In this document: in pieces, positions 42,399-55,063 of the stretch | Layout of the letters: each line of letters opens with the position of its first letter | How positions within the stretch are numbered: position 1 is the first letter of the stretch | Source: Selaginella moellendorffii | Taxonomy: Eukaryota > Streptophyta > Lycopodiopsida > Selaginellales > Selaginellaceae | NCBI RefSeq assembly: GCF_000143415.4 | Contig: NW_003314315.1 | Coordinates: forward strand, 881,991-945,990 | Direction of reading: 5' to 3' | Length of the DNA stretch: 64,000 bases | Notes under the pieces: model-generated | What the model was told of the DNA's origin: nothing | The model's database searches: none | The model's input: only the letters and a program-made list of their open reading frames with translations | Program-made: the position numbers and the translations under genes

Positions 42399-44501
42399 TT
42401 AAATTAATCCTTTGAAAATTGCATATGCTATAATATATGCTGAGAGCCTGTCATAATCCCCTCTGAATATCTTGCCCATTTTAAACCATAAATCTCTGTG
42501 TTCCTGATCATAATATATACCACCTGCTGCAATCGCCTTGACCACGGCATCGCCTATTTCATCAGCGCTGGCTCCCAAGGCCCTCTGTACGTTGGGAGAG
42601 TTTACCAGCTTCTCAAGAGCTAGACATCTCTTCCTCGTCCCATCTGATGCAATAAAAATGCCCCTCTTGTTCCGATATGTATCACGATTTCCGTGACTAT
42701 TTAGAGCTAAGGTGCCTGCAAAAACAGCTTTGGTAAATACTTCCAGCATCCAAATATAATTCATGTCACTCACACTCTTCTGTCCACGTTTTGCGATCAA
42801 TGTCTAGAGTCAAGCGATCCTCAAATATCAGCTGCGCAAAACAACACACAAGAGAAAAGGAAACAAATCAGAAACACACTCCAACGAAAAAACCAAAGAG
42901 AGTGTGCGTACGTGAACAATGTAGACTATCATGGCACCCAACGGCACCTCGTCTCTCAGTTGCTTTGGGCCGCCGTCAAAGTAATGCTCCGGAACTCTGT
43001 ACTCGAAGTTGAAGACTAAAATCAGCCCTCTCCACGCCAGCTCCCTTATTTCTCCCAGCTCGGATTGCGAGCAAGGGACCCCATCCGGCTCCCACTGCGC
43101 GTTCCTGCACAGCTGCACGAAATGGCCGCTAAAATCCTTGCCGAAAACGGCAGCGGCGGCACGGTAGAGCTGGCGCTCGTCGCTGCTTCCCACTGCCACC
43201 GACTGTGCGTGCTCCACGATCGACTTGCCCGTGGAGCACAGCGTCTGGAGCTCGGCATGGTCGCGCTGCCCCTTCTTCGTCAGTGTCCAAGTGTAGATCA
43301 GACGGCCAATTTGCAAACTTGCATCCGTAAAGTCCATAACGTATGGAACCTCGCGAGGCCTGTGCTGGTAAACGAGCGACCTCCTTTGAACCCAGCGCTC
43401 CAGAGTTACAAGAAGGCTTTTGTCCCACTCGAATGTGGGAGTCACTCCTTCCACCACCTCCTGCCAAGAAAAAGTAAAAGAAAAGAAAAGAATAAGAAGC
43501 CTGTTGAGTCTCATCTGTGTTTTGCAAGTCGAGCTAAGGATCTTACCTCCAACACCTGACGGACGCCGGCGGTGAGGTCGATTGACTGCCACTCTACCAT
43601 CGGGAGTTCCTTGAAGCAAACGTTATAGACCCTGTCGATGTTCTCCTTGGGTGGCAGATAGAAATCCTTAAACCTGTATGCGTGCACTGTGTCTAGGAAG
43701 AAGAGCAAGAGGTTGCCCAGGTGCCCCCCGCCGCCGGCTTTGGCTTGAGCTTCGAAAGCGTCGAGCCATTCGAACGGCTGCTTGTTTGCTTGGATCTGGA
43801 GCTGCAGCCACGCCAAGAAGAGCACGCAAAGTTCCTGGCTCACTTCAAACAGGCGCATGGCATCCACAAGACATGTTCGCGTCGAGAAAGTAGAGGGAAC
43901 TCTAGACATGAGCGACACAAGATCTGCACAGACGACTGGTTAGAAGTGAAAAGGAAAAGAGACAAGCCATACATGTAATTCCTTCCGCCGAAGACATCGC
44001 TTCAGTGGCTGGCGTCTGAATGTCTCTCGCCTTGAGCTGCACAAAAAAAGAAGCTCTTTTACCGGTTTGCCACAAGAAATCTCGAGAACTCACCTGTTCA
44101 AGCTTCTGTACAGCGTAGTGGCAAGGGAGTACGAAGGACAGTAGCTTCCGGCCACCGTAACGTTGCTGGTTGGAGCAACCTCGCTGGCGCGTGAAATAGT
44201 CGGCAGCGATGAAGAGGTGCAAGAAAACCTCCGGGACGGGAACCCGGAGGACGTGGGCGACTGCCACAGTCCAGATCTTCCACTTGAGCTCCGACACAGT
44301 CGACTCATTTATAGCGTAGAACCACGACGCTCCTGGTGAATAATCCAGCTCCAGCCCAAAGCGCTGGAATGACCCTGCCACCACTCCCAGCAATCTAGTA
44401 CCTATGCTGCTTTGGAACCAATCGGCCACGATCAGACCCACGCGCGGATCCCATCCCACCGCTGGAGTCATTTCCTCTGCCTGAGTCCATCCCGCATCCA
44501 T
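42399..44501 (-). CDS. Unidentified protein, six exons, 590 residues
   Basis: I do not recognise this family. Exons (minus): 44501-44094, 44036-43973, 43923-43547, 43460-42912, 42831-42774, 42715-42399. Introns are 49-86 bp except one of 58 bp after exon 5, all GT-AG, and phases (0,1,0,0,1) close exactly over 1773 coding bases, so the model is sound. The N terminus begins MDAGWTQAEEMTPAVGWDPR, without a clear signal peptide. The middle is rich in Leu, Trp and aromatic residues (WLQLQIQANKQPFEWLDAFE; ELAWRGLILVFNFEYRVPEH) and probably mostly alpha-helical. The C-terminal part has RKRCLALEKLVNSPNVQRAL and ends YIIAYAIFKGLI. No catalytic motif or metal site is evident. Confidence 0.7.
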
Positions 44502-46382
44502 TAGTCCTACAGGTACTCTGCATTCAAAGGTGTATTTATTGTAGTTTTCACTGAGGAATATTAAAGGAATATTGCACTAGGAATATTCAACTTATCGCAA
44601 GCATATTCCTATGGACGGATCTTTTGAAAGATCCTAACTCCCCTTACTAAATGTGGTATATATTCTCTTTTGAGAATATTATTTAGGAATATGCTTTTGA
44701 TATAAAAGGGTGGTGATTTTTCCAATCAAATTAAGGCGATTGTGCACATAGTCTTTTTTGCTCTGTGTGCTTCCCTGCAAGCTGGGAAAAACACCAAGCC
44801 TCCTCTCTCCTTTTGTGTTCTTAAAGAGCACCATTATTCCCCTCTTATTTCTTTTAGGTATATCACACATAGAGTGCCATTTATCAACACTTTTGGTCTT
44901 CTAAAAGTAACCATTCCTTAAGCTGCAGCTGGGAAGCTCAGCAACATCTTCATATGCACAAAACTCATATGTCATTGGGGAAATCCAAGATAAGTTTGAT
45001 AATTCTCATAGTAAAGCTGTAAGATTGGAATATTTTTTTAAATTTTCTTTTATAGATTTTTCTGTATGGCAGTTGCTCTCATATTTAAAGAAAAATTGGC
45101 AGTGATAAGTATTATAAAGCAGAGTAAAGCAAATTGCTAACTGACATCGCTAAATATATGAATTCTTATCATAATTTTTCTTTTCTCTCTTGGGAGGATT
45201 TTTGGAAATGACATCATGTAACACAATGATTGTGAAAAATGAGTATCCTTTATAAGGCAGGCTTGCTCAAGGAATATTTAACCATAACCAGGATAATTGG
45301 GCTTTTTTCCTCAAGTTGCATCGGGCTCCAAGTCATGGCAAATGAGTTTTTTTTCATTTCGATCCATAGAGCCATTCTTACTGCATGTTTCCATTGGATC
45401 TAGGTGACAAGAAACAGAAATTATCATTTACTATTGCTCAAAAGATAGGTAGATACTCAAACTTACATTAAATCATCTGAAATACTTGAATTGTGTGAAA
45501 CACACAACTTTGGATCATCAATTAAACTTTCTGTAGGAAATAGTGATCAAGTTTAGCACTTGCTTGCACTTAAAAGAGTTGGAATTGCTTCAAAGCTAAA
45601 ACAAGATGACAAGACAACACTTTCCAAGACTCTAATGAAGCAAATCTGAGTTTCAAATTCATGTCAAAAATGGTAGTAAGCTCTATGAGCTCAACAGGGA
45701 GAAGCTTTCAATATTCAAAAGATTATTTCATTTGTAGTCATTATCTGTTTTGTGTCTTAGGATGTTATAGTTACTTCAATCTGTTTCTATGTAAGTTCAT
45801 TAGATGCTCTACATTGTAAAAAGATGTGAAAAGATTTTGTTCAGAATAGAAGTAATGTCACCAGGAAGATGATAAGTTTAATTAGCAAAAGAGGCATCAC
45901 AAGGAAGAAAAAGATATTTGTTATAGCAAGGAAGCTATATTGTTCTGGTGACAAACACAGTAGCAAAAACTGAAAGGTCATAGACCCTAAACCTGAAGGA
46001 AAAAAATTGATACAAATTAGCTTGAACAACTATTAAATAAACTTTATATAGTTTCGCTAGTCATCTTCCTTACAACAGGAATGGCATTTTGTATGTCATG
46101 TAAATATTTCTTTGGTGAAATGGCTGTAAAAGACATAGTTTTGTATGTTGAGAGTGGCCCTGTGCCACGTGGCTAGTCCACGCGAGTCTTCACCGGTTCA
46201 CCATGTCACACATATGTACATTTTCCATTCCATATCTGCTATGACGGATCTTGAGCACCATCACACGGTTTCACCTTTCGTTAGATGGTATCGGAGCAAT
46301 GCCTGGGAGAGCGAGAAGAATTCGAAACCGTAGGATCAGGGCGACACTTGCTAGGGTGAATTGGAGCCTCCGTCTACGTAGA
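44502..46382. other. AT-rich intergenic region
   Basis: No gene seen. Upstream of the unknown gene there are several AATATTC motifs (44560-44710). The rest to about 46100 is AT-rich with only short frames. It may be old repeat DNA; no family recognised. Confidence 0.4.
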
Positions 46383-46552
46383 CAGTGGTGGAGATACCGA
46401 TGTCTTTTAGAAGATTCACGATGCCTTTCGAGGCCATCGTGGATTCTGGGGGTCTAAATGCCCAGAAAAGGACGACCAGAGGAAGGAGGAAAGTGGACAA
46501 GCCGAACTTGCTCACGATCAAGCTGCTGCTGCTGCTGACGTATCTTTAAAGG
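46383..46552 (+). repeat. Dispersed ~175-bp repeat, copy 2
   Basis: Partner of 38103-38278. It ends in the same CTGCTGCTGCTG…CGTATCTTTAAAGG and differs in the number of CTG triplets. Confidence 0.85.
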
Positions 46553-46927
46553 CTGGAGAATTACATGTCAAGCCTGATGATCACCAGATGTCAGTAAATG
46601 CAAACAAGGCCAGGAAGAAGTTAAACTGGAAGATGCTGACCTTCTAGCGAGGAAGCTGTGCCAGAGGTAGAAGCAGTGGCTACTCCTGTAAGACAAGATG
46701 GTGCTGTTAGACATACGTGCATCTACAAATGTCTGTTTGCATGACAAACGAATTCCTGGCTCAATTCTTCTCATTGCCGCCTTGAGAAGCTCGTTGAACA
46801 GCAAAATGGCGTGCAAGTCATTGGGATCCAGATCACTTCACCGTGTCAGGATGGAGTACCAATGGCGGCAAGTTGTGTGGACTACAGATGATGTTTAAAC
46901 AAGAAACTCCAATAGAAGTTGCCTTGC
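46553..46927. other. Intergenic
   Basis: Short frames in several phases (for example VKPDDHQMSVNANKARKKLK on the plus strand) suggest a decayed coding sequence that continues from the dispersed repeat, but no family is recognised. Confidence 0.3.
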
Positions 46928-47855
46928 CCTTCCAATAAAGAATATTCTAACGAATATATTTTAAATATACTACGAATATTCCAGGAAAATATTCTAGGGT
47001 TTACCAATAAGTCGCATATCTTAGCGTTGTTTTCGTGACGATGATGGGCTAGGCGATGCAGAATCCCGTGCGCACCACATAGCACACAGCCGTGCACACG
47101 AAGGTGAGCAGCAAGGAGATCAAGGAGCAGAGATCGAGCTCAAGAAGGCCGCTGTCAAGGGCAGCAAGGCGGAGCAAAAGGCCAAGACGAGGAAGAAATC
47201 TCCGGGCCGGCGATGAAGGAGGACACGAATTCCGGGCGGCTGGACAATCGCGGGTCCGCCGCCAAGAATCTCCAAGGGGAAGAAGTGGCGGGATCGACGA
47301 GCGCAGCAGGGAGCAGCGCATCCAGGACGAACAGGTACTGCTCGTGAGCGTGGAGGAGGACGTCCTCGCCGCCGAGCTCCAGCCGCTGGGATTGTCGCTC
47401 AAGGAGATCAAACCCGACGGGCATTGCTTATACCGGGCGGTGGAAGATCAGCTCCAGCTCCATCCCAGCGCGCCCCAGTACTCGTTCCAGGAGCTCCGGA
47501 AGATCGCTGCGGGCTACATCCGCGAGCACCCAGAGGATTTCGTGCCATTCATCGGCGGCGATGTGGAGCTGGAGGATTACTGCCGGGAGATTGAATCGAC
47601 CGCGGCCTGGGGAGGGCAATTGGAGCTCGAGGCCCTCTCTCACGCACTCCAGAAGCACATCTTCGTGTTCTAGGCGGAGATGGCAATCGTGGAGATGGGC
47701 AGTGAGTTCCAGCGCGATGGGACGAATCCATCGATCAGGCTCTCGTACGCGTTTGGATTGGGGGAGCACTACAACTCCTTGGTTCCGGCGTGAGGAAGAA
47801 CACGGAAGGTTTTGGCGGGAAGAACTGCCACGTGGCTGCTGACGTGCTCAATGGC
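46928..47855 (+). pseudogene. Broken duplicate of the OTU deubiquitinase gene
   Basis: This copy matches 56296-57392, including the upstream CCTTCCAATA…GAATATTC sequence. It lost exon 1: in the intact gene about 70 bp stand between CTAGGGTTTA and TAAGTCGCA, and these are missing here. Several internal deletions shift the frame in the N-terminal part. Later the frame with DGHCLYRAVEDQLQLHPSAP is kept, but a TAG interrupts it after KHIFVF, and the YHKH before AFGLGEHYNSLVP is deleted. No function is expected. Confidence 0.9.
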
Positions 47856-49018
47856 GTTTCAGTTCTATTGCAGCTAGTGATCTTCCTTAAAACAAGTTTT
47901 TCGGTGGCAGACATAAGCGACATCTTAAGCAGATACTTGGTGCAAGCTCCTCACAAGGAGCCGTGACATCCAAGGACATGGAGTGAATAAAATCTTGTGA
48001 AAAGTGTTCAAGCTGAGGTGGTGTTGTGATTTTCTTATTTTTCTGTTATTATTTTTTTCTTGCACTTGAAGGATTTGACATTCACATTGTTGACGCAGGA
48101 AATGGTGCTGGTGGCTTCTTTGTGGTACTTCATTATTTTTGGCTATGGGAGTGGATGTCAGCTTTTGGAGCTAGATGGTATGAAACCCTGTCAGAGAAAT
48201 GAAGTTCTTATATCTTGACTTTTCTTGCCAGGCATGTTTCTGAGTTGTATTCGCAATCTTGAGGAAAAAAAAGCATTGTTCTCAACCATATTTGACACGG
48301 ATGTGGACAGGTTTTCTTATTTTCCTTTTCATCCTTGTTCTTTTGGAAGTAACTTGCTCTGCTGCAATAGAACTTAATTGTAATCACTTATTGCCATTGT
48401 TTTGGCCAAATTACCTTCTCACAATTGTGGTAACAGCTTGAAAGCTTTCAAAAGACAGCAGGACAACAATTGTGACTGACAACATCACTTCTTGATCAAA
48501 TATGCAAGGCTGTGATTGAATCTGTCCTGTTCCCTTTTACAAGGGACAATAGTCATGCAACACATACTTCCAATGCAAAATGGTTGTAGAACTCGGTGGG
48601 TGAGGAGTCCCATCTAGCAGGAACTCAAAGTTCTGGGCTCGTTTGTCATGGAAGTGGTTTCTGGATTCAGGATATAGCTACTCCTCTAGCTGATATTGTT
48701 TGATTATGTACATAACATAGGTTTAGGGAAGTTATAAATTTCTCCTGTGATTAAATTCCCTTAATAAGTTATTTTATATAAAGGTTATTCACACTTAAAA
48801 CATAAATATCTTAAAATTTAGCATATAAATTTTCTAAACACTTCCTAGTATATTATACTTCATTAATTGAAAGGTGATATATCAAACAAATACTATATTA
48901 TTATTCAGATCTTTCAACTACTAGAGTGTCTTGTATTTCAATGCCAGTAGGTGTTAGAATCAAGTGATCTTTTGGCTTTGGGATTTCTATATTCAATATG
49001 CTCTCCATTCTCTTCTCT

Positions 49019-49206
49019 TCATCTCATCTTGTGCTCGAGTTCTTCATTTGTATAAGATCTATCAAAAGGTTGTGTAAAACACAACATACTTTCATGACAT
49101 TTGGTAGAAATGCCAACTTCATTTGTAGTTGAGAGTTGAAACACTTGATGATATTGTTTATTAAATTGGCACATGATAACACATGATGGTAATTCTTTTT
49201 TATCAA
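49019..49206 (-). pseudogene. PIF/Harbinger-like transposase C-terminal scrap
   Basis: One minus-strand frame reads LAFLPNVMKVCCVLHNLLID, close to the end of PIF/Harbinger DDE transposases (…ACCVLHNFLLD…). Only some 60 codons are readable and nothing of the catalytic core is visible. Confidence 0.45.
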
Positions 49207-50547
49207 AGGACAATGATGACTCTAGAAAATGCAAGTGAGAAGCTGTACAAATGATTTCTATCATGAGACTTACTTGTGAATGGTGTCGTCATAAAAGCTT
49301 TAAGTTAATATCTTTTGTCTTCTACCAAGTAAGATTTGATGTCATGGTTGATCACATTAATTTTTTGTTCTTGCTGAGACTCTATTTACTGTTGAATAGT
49401 AAAATTTTGCCATACTTGCATATCATGAACACTATCTGGAAATAGTAAGTTTAGTTTGATCATAGTGATTGATAGAAACCTCTTCCTTGCATCATAAATT
49501 GCTTGGAGAATGATGAGCTCTTATTTCAAAGCTCACTCAAAGTCCAAGATGATTAGCTTGAAAACTAAAATGCTTGAAACTTGAATTTGAAATAAAAGCT
49601 CTCCCCCTAGAACTAAAACTAGAAGTAAAAGTGGTGAGGATGAAGTTTTAGTGAAAGCCTAAATTGATGATCTACTCATAGATATGATTAGTTAGATGGA
49701 TGGAGTGGAGAGCTAGGAAGATCTTAACAAAGTGATGTGATTAGGAGGGATTTCATCAGTTGCACTTGCCACAAGAGGACATGATTCTTCAATATGGCTC
49801 TTATGAATAACTCCATTACCATGCATAACTATACCACCATCTTAACTCTACCACTATAACCAAATTTAATGCCACAATTTATGCTTAAAATCACCATGCC
49901 CACTCCTCGTCACTTAAGTTAAATTACCTAAGTCATCTCACATAATTTTAACACATGAATCACAAATGATATATTATGTATGGTTTATTGTTGTGAATGT
50001 GACTTTAGGTATCAAAAGATATTTGTTAGCCAGTCCAATTTACTAACACTTAGTAAAGAGTGTCTGTAAGGATTGACCAACAAGTATCTTTCAATACCCA
50101 AAGTCACATTTGCAACATTTATGTAATGTTTATATGCAAAAGTAATCTGAAAAGAAAATATATAAAATAATTTACATATATTTCATATAGTGTTTTCAAT
50201 GCGAATATATGTTATTATAAAGCTAGAAATTATATTAGTAGTTTGTGATTTTCATATAAAATGCTTAGTTAATATTCAAAACTTTTTAAAATTCCTTTAA
50301 GTTATCCATCTTACCATAATTTATACTCCATTATATATTTATGAACTTCCATAAATTAAATGATTTGATCATTTACCTCAAATGATGGCTTGTTATGTGG
50401 TAAAAATCACAAGTGTTTTAAACAACCTTCCCTTTTTTTTATTGGATTTGCACATCATCATTAAAGTTTTGGCATGAAAGATAATAAAAAAAAGATATTA
50501 ACAACCAAAAATAAAACTACTTAGGAGTATCTTATATTGTTTTACAT

Positions 50548-52720
50548 TATTCATATTCCACTTTATTATACATCCCCATTATTGGGGTTAAATAAAATTC
50601 AGAAGGCTTTAGGAGATATGCCATATGAAATGGTAGATTATTTTTAGTTTTGGAGTCTAAAATGCTTAAGAGGAGGACAATAAAAAGGCAATGTAAATCA
50701 AACTTACCAAACAAAGGGAATATACTAGTTGCACTGTAAGCTACAAGATATTTTACTTTATCAATCCTTCATACTTTATCTAGATAGCTGATTATATTAC
50801 ATGTGCCAAAAGTATATTGGTATAACCTTCTCAAGAGTATTAAAGAAATGACTAATTTTGGCTTCTAATCTAAAAAAATCACAAACTTGGGAAGAATTTT
50901 TATGAGGGAAAGAGGAAGAAAGAGGAAGAAAGAGGAAGAAAGAGGAAGAAAGTGCTTACCAAAATCCTCTAAATTTAGCCACCATTACTACTTTTTAAAT
51001 TTCTCAAAAAAAAATTTGATTTAGGCATCTAGTGAACTTGTAACTTCTTTTCAATTTGAGTTTATCTGCCATAGCATTTGTTTGTATGCTTAAGCCAAAA
51101 TATTAACGTCCTCTATGCCTGATGCTTTAGCGTGTCTAAATAGGGTTAGGTTAAGTTAGAAATAAAAGGCAATAAAGAGTAATTCAACATTCATGTGTTT
51201 TCTTATAGTGCACATGAATTCGGAGTTAAACTCTAAATTTGTTGCACTATGAAACAAGGGTTTAATACATATTAAAAATCTCTAATAAACACCACTTCTT
51301 TATATCTATCTCTTGCACATAAAATGGTGTCAAATGTTGTTTAGCACAATTTTAAGATACTGGTAGTGTATTCATATTCCATTTTATTATCCATACCCAT
51401 TATTAGGGTGAAATAGGATTTAGAAGGCTTTAGGAGATATGCCTTACATAATGACTTAAGATTAGTTTCAATCTTGAAATATAAGATGCCTAGAAATTAA
51501 AAAACCAATAATAAAAAGGCAATACAAACTAAGCGTACTAGATAAAAAGAACATATTAGTCATTCTATAAGCTATAAAATATTTTATTTTATTGATTCTT
51601 TACACCTTATCCAAATGGTTATTGCATATGTCAGAAGCTTTTTGATATAACCTTCTCTCTAGAAGAAAAAGGTATATAAGATAAATAATGAATCTTAACC
51701 TCTAGTTAGGAGAATCACAAACTTGGGAGGAGATATTAGGAGGGAAGGAGGAGGGAGGAAGAAGGCATTTACTAAATTTTCTAGATTTACTTTATCTTAA
51801 AAGATCTTAGCTTAGGTATTTAGCGAATATGCAATATCCTTTAGATTTAAAACATTTGCCATAATATTTATTTGTATGCCCAAGTCCTTTGCCTATGGAA
51901 TGTCAGTGTTTTTATGATTTAGCATCCAAAGAGGGTTAAATTAAGTTAAAAATTAGATGCAATAAAAAGTAATTTAACATTTACATACTTTATTGTAATA
52001 TACATAAATTTAGAGACGAACTTTAAGCTCTCTCAAAGAATTTAGTTTAAGCATTTAATGAATCTAGTACTTTTTTTTTATTTAGGACTATTCATTATAT
52101 ACCTAAGTTGTTCATCTATGGAGCATTGGCATCCCCTATATTTGATGATTTAGCATATCTGAAGTGGGTAATGTTAAGTTGGAAATAATAGGTAATAAAG
52201 AGCAATTTAGCATTTATTAAATTTAAAACAGAATTCTAGGCTCGCTACACTATGAAACAAGGGTTTAATATATATTCAAAATCTATTCAACTTTTGGATG
52301 CAAAACAATATTAATTAGTGTTGCATTCATATATCACTTTATTATCCACCCCTATTATTAGGGTTAAATAAGATCTAGAAGGTTCTAAAAGATATGAAAT
52401 GGCTTGAAACTGGGATCAGTCTTGGAATTTAATATATTTATAAAGTATAGAAAGAGGAGGATAATAAGTTAATTGTGTCATATGTACCAAAAGTCTTTTG
52501 ATATAACTGTATTTTTCTCTTAAGAAAGGCACATTAGAAAAGTGATAAATTTTAGCTTTTAATTTAGGAGATTATATATTTGGGAAGAGCTATTAAGGGA
52601 TGAAGGAAGAAGAGGAAGCTGGTGGTATGTTTACATTTTATATTATTGTCCATCTTTATTATTGGGATCAAATAAGATTCAAAAACCTTTAGAATATATG
52701 CCATATAGAATGGTTTGAAA
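50548..52720. repeat. Old tandem repeats, unit about 0.8-0.95 kb
   Basis: A recognisable landmark (TTTATTATCCATNCCCATTA-like, then AAGGCTTTAGGAGATATGCC) recurs near 50560, 51375, 52330 and, shortened, 52640. Sequence between landmarks also corresponds (for example AATAAAAAGGCAATG/ACAAACT blocks, and …ATATTTTACTTTAT…). Units are strongly diverged. Origin unknown; they may be decayed LTR or satellite units. Confidence 0.7.
50911..50950 (+). repeat. 10-bp microsatellite, four units
   Basis: AGAGGAAGAA repeated four times without change. Confidence 0.95.
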
Positions 52721-54004
52721 TTAATTCCATTTTTGGAGTTTAAAATGATTATATATTTTCTATTAACCTTCTTGGTCATAACCTTTTTTAATCTACTAGT
52801 AGTTTTACATAAATTTGATCTTTTCTTTCAATAGTGACATATAGTTCGTATAAAGTTTTTGATATTGCTCTAGAGTTGTTTTTCTGCAATTGTATTATTT
52901 CAATCCCTGAATATTAGAAAATAAAAGGATAATAAGAAAACTTCTAGTCTAGAAGAATCATTAACTTTAAAGGAGTTATTAAAAAGAGAGAGAAAAGAAA
53001 CCCCCCTTCCTTTACCAACTTTATTTTTTAAAACTGATTCAAATATAAAGCTATTCTACCATGATACAATACTGGTATTTACAATTATGTAGTACATTTG
53101 AATTTGGAACAAAACTCTAAGCCCATTGTATGCACTCAAAATCCCCTATATTATATATAAAATAGTGTTAAATGGTAATTAGCATAATTTTAGCATACTA
53201 GTGATTTAATGTGAGGAGCTGGGTATCCCACCAACTAGAGTAGCATAAAATTTGGGCTTAGACCCAAGTTAAACGTAGAACAAAAAGCAATATATTTTAG
53301 CAGGAGCAAAATTAATATCTCAAGTGATTAGCCGTACTTTTAATCACTATTTCTACTATATATTTAGAACTCTTCACAGTCAATGTTCTTGTCAATATAT
53401 ACCCTAGTCTACCCTTGATGCAAACCATCAAGGAAACAATTCCAAAATTTAACAAAAGGCACACTTTATAAAAAACACACTAACTTAAATGAAAAAGGGT
53501 TATGTCCAAAAATTTTAAGACTTAAACACCTTTTGGCTTTCATTTACAAGGGAAAGACTAATAAAATTAACCACCTTTGTGATTTCAAGTACCACTCGAC
53601 TTATAAAAGAATGATATTGCCTTGCCCACATGGATATTTAAAAAGAGTTAAAGGTTTAATTATCCTTAACACAAATCATTATATCATGAATATTTTGAGA
53701 ACTATTACAAATTAACAAATGAAATTGTTTACACAACCACACTCATTTGCAAAAATGGGTTAACAAGCGAGAGATGAGAATTTGTAATAGTTATCTTTAT
53801 GGATTGAATCTATGTACCAAAGTGCTAAAATAAATTTGTTATAGAGAGAATAACTCAAGAGATATTTATAAGGGTTTAAATATAGAGAGAAAAGGGACTA
53901 CTCTTTTTTATAATTGGTTAAAGGTCTTTCGATACTTTAAGCATTTTTTAGTTTGAATAGTATTGTGATTGGTGACTCTTTGGAAAGTCAAACCTCAAAA
54001 GCTT

Positions 54005-54330
54005 ACACTTGTTAGAACTAACCCAAAATGAAAGAATAAAATATTTAAAGAAATTGAATATTTTATTATTTTTCAACATTTTTAAGAGGTTCCTAAGTTA
54101 ATTCATAATACTCACAAATAATATCTATAGTATGGCATATAGTCAGTACTCATGGATGCCCAATATGTATGATTTCAATTTGAGGAGTAGGAATATAACT
54201 TGAGCCTAACCCAAAATAAAAGAATAAAAGATTTAAAGAAATTGAATATTTTATTATTGCAAGATTTTAAGAGGTTCCTAAGTTGATTTATAATACTCAT
54301 AATTAATAACTATAGTGTGGCAACTAGTCA
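54005..54330. repeat. ~198-bp tandem duplication
   Basis: AACCCAAAATGAAAGAATAA… at about 54010 and AACCCAAAATAAAAGAATAA… at about 54208 begin two diverged copies, which share TTGAATATTTTATTATT and AAGAGGTTCCTAAGTT. Confidence 0.8.
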
Positions 54331-54739
54331 TCAACTTATATTGCAGTCCATACATTATAGATGCCAAATGTGTATAATTTCAATTTTAGAAGTAAGAATA
54401 TACTTTGCTAAAAGGTATAAATTAATGAAAATCAAACTTGTATCAGTTACTTTTATATGATCTAATGTACCCTATCTCTCTCTTCTTAAACCAACTAGAA
54501 AAGGGTAATTTTTTTATTTTAATGGTTAATTTATCCCTATTTACCCATGATCACATATGCTACAGTAGCTTTAGATCAACTTTAGCGCAATTGCTCTATA
54601 TAAGTCTTAACAATTGAGACTAACATTTCAGATATAATTTCAAAATAATGATGTATTAAAGAATCCTATGAGCATTTCCTTACAATATCTCCTATGAAGA
54701 ATAGTGAAATGTGTTGTTATAATAGATTTCTATTCTCAA

Positions 54740-55063
54740 CTTAATTGTATTAATCCATTGCGATATAGTACCATAAATAATCTTCAACCTAACCATTTAT
54801 GTTTTTTGTCTACCCATTTGTTTAAGGATGAGAAACTATATTAAATTTCAACTTATTACCAAATAACTAGAATAGTGTGCCTCAAAACTTTCCCATAAAT
54901 CTTAAATCCTTATTCAAGATCATTTCTTTAGGAAATTCATAAACCCACACTATTTCATGGAAAAGAGATTTGCATTTTACTTTGCATTCATAATTTCCAC
55001 AATTGGAATAAAGTGTGTAATATTTAGCAACCGATCCATAACCACAATCAAAGTGTCATAATG
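54740..55063 (-). mobile_element. Decayed Ty3/gypsy retrotransposon integrase core
   Basis: With stops ignored, the minus strand reads HYDTLIVVMDRLLNITHFIP, then DLRFMGKFWGTLF.LFGNKL, then SHP.TNG.TKNING.VEDYL. These are the three parts of the Ty3/gypsy integrase core (…VVVDR.TK.AHFIP…, D.RF.S.FW…, HPQTDGQTE…LEDYLR) with its D, D and E residues. Several stops and AT-rich changes show old decay. The flanks probably belong to the same element, but LTRs and reverse transcriptase are not readable. Confidence 0.72.
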
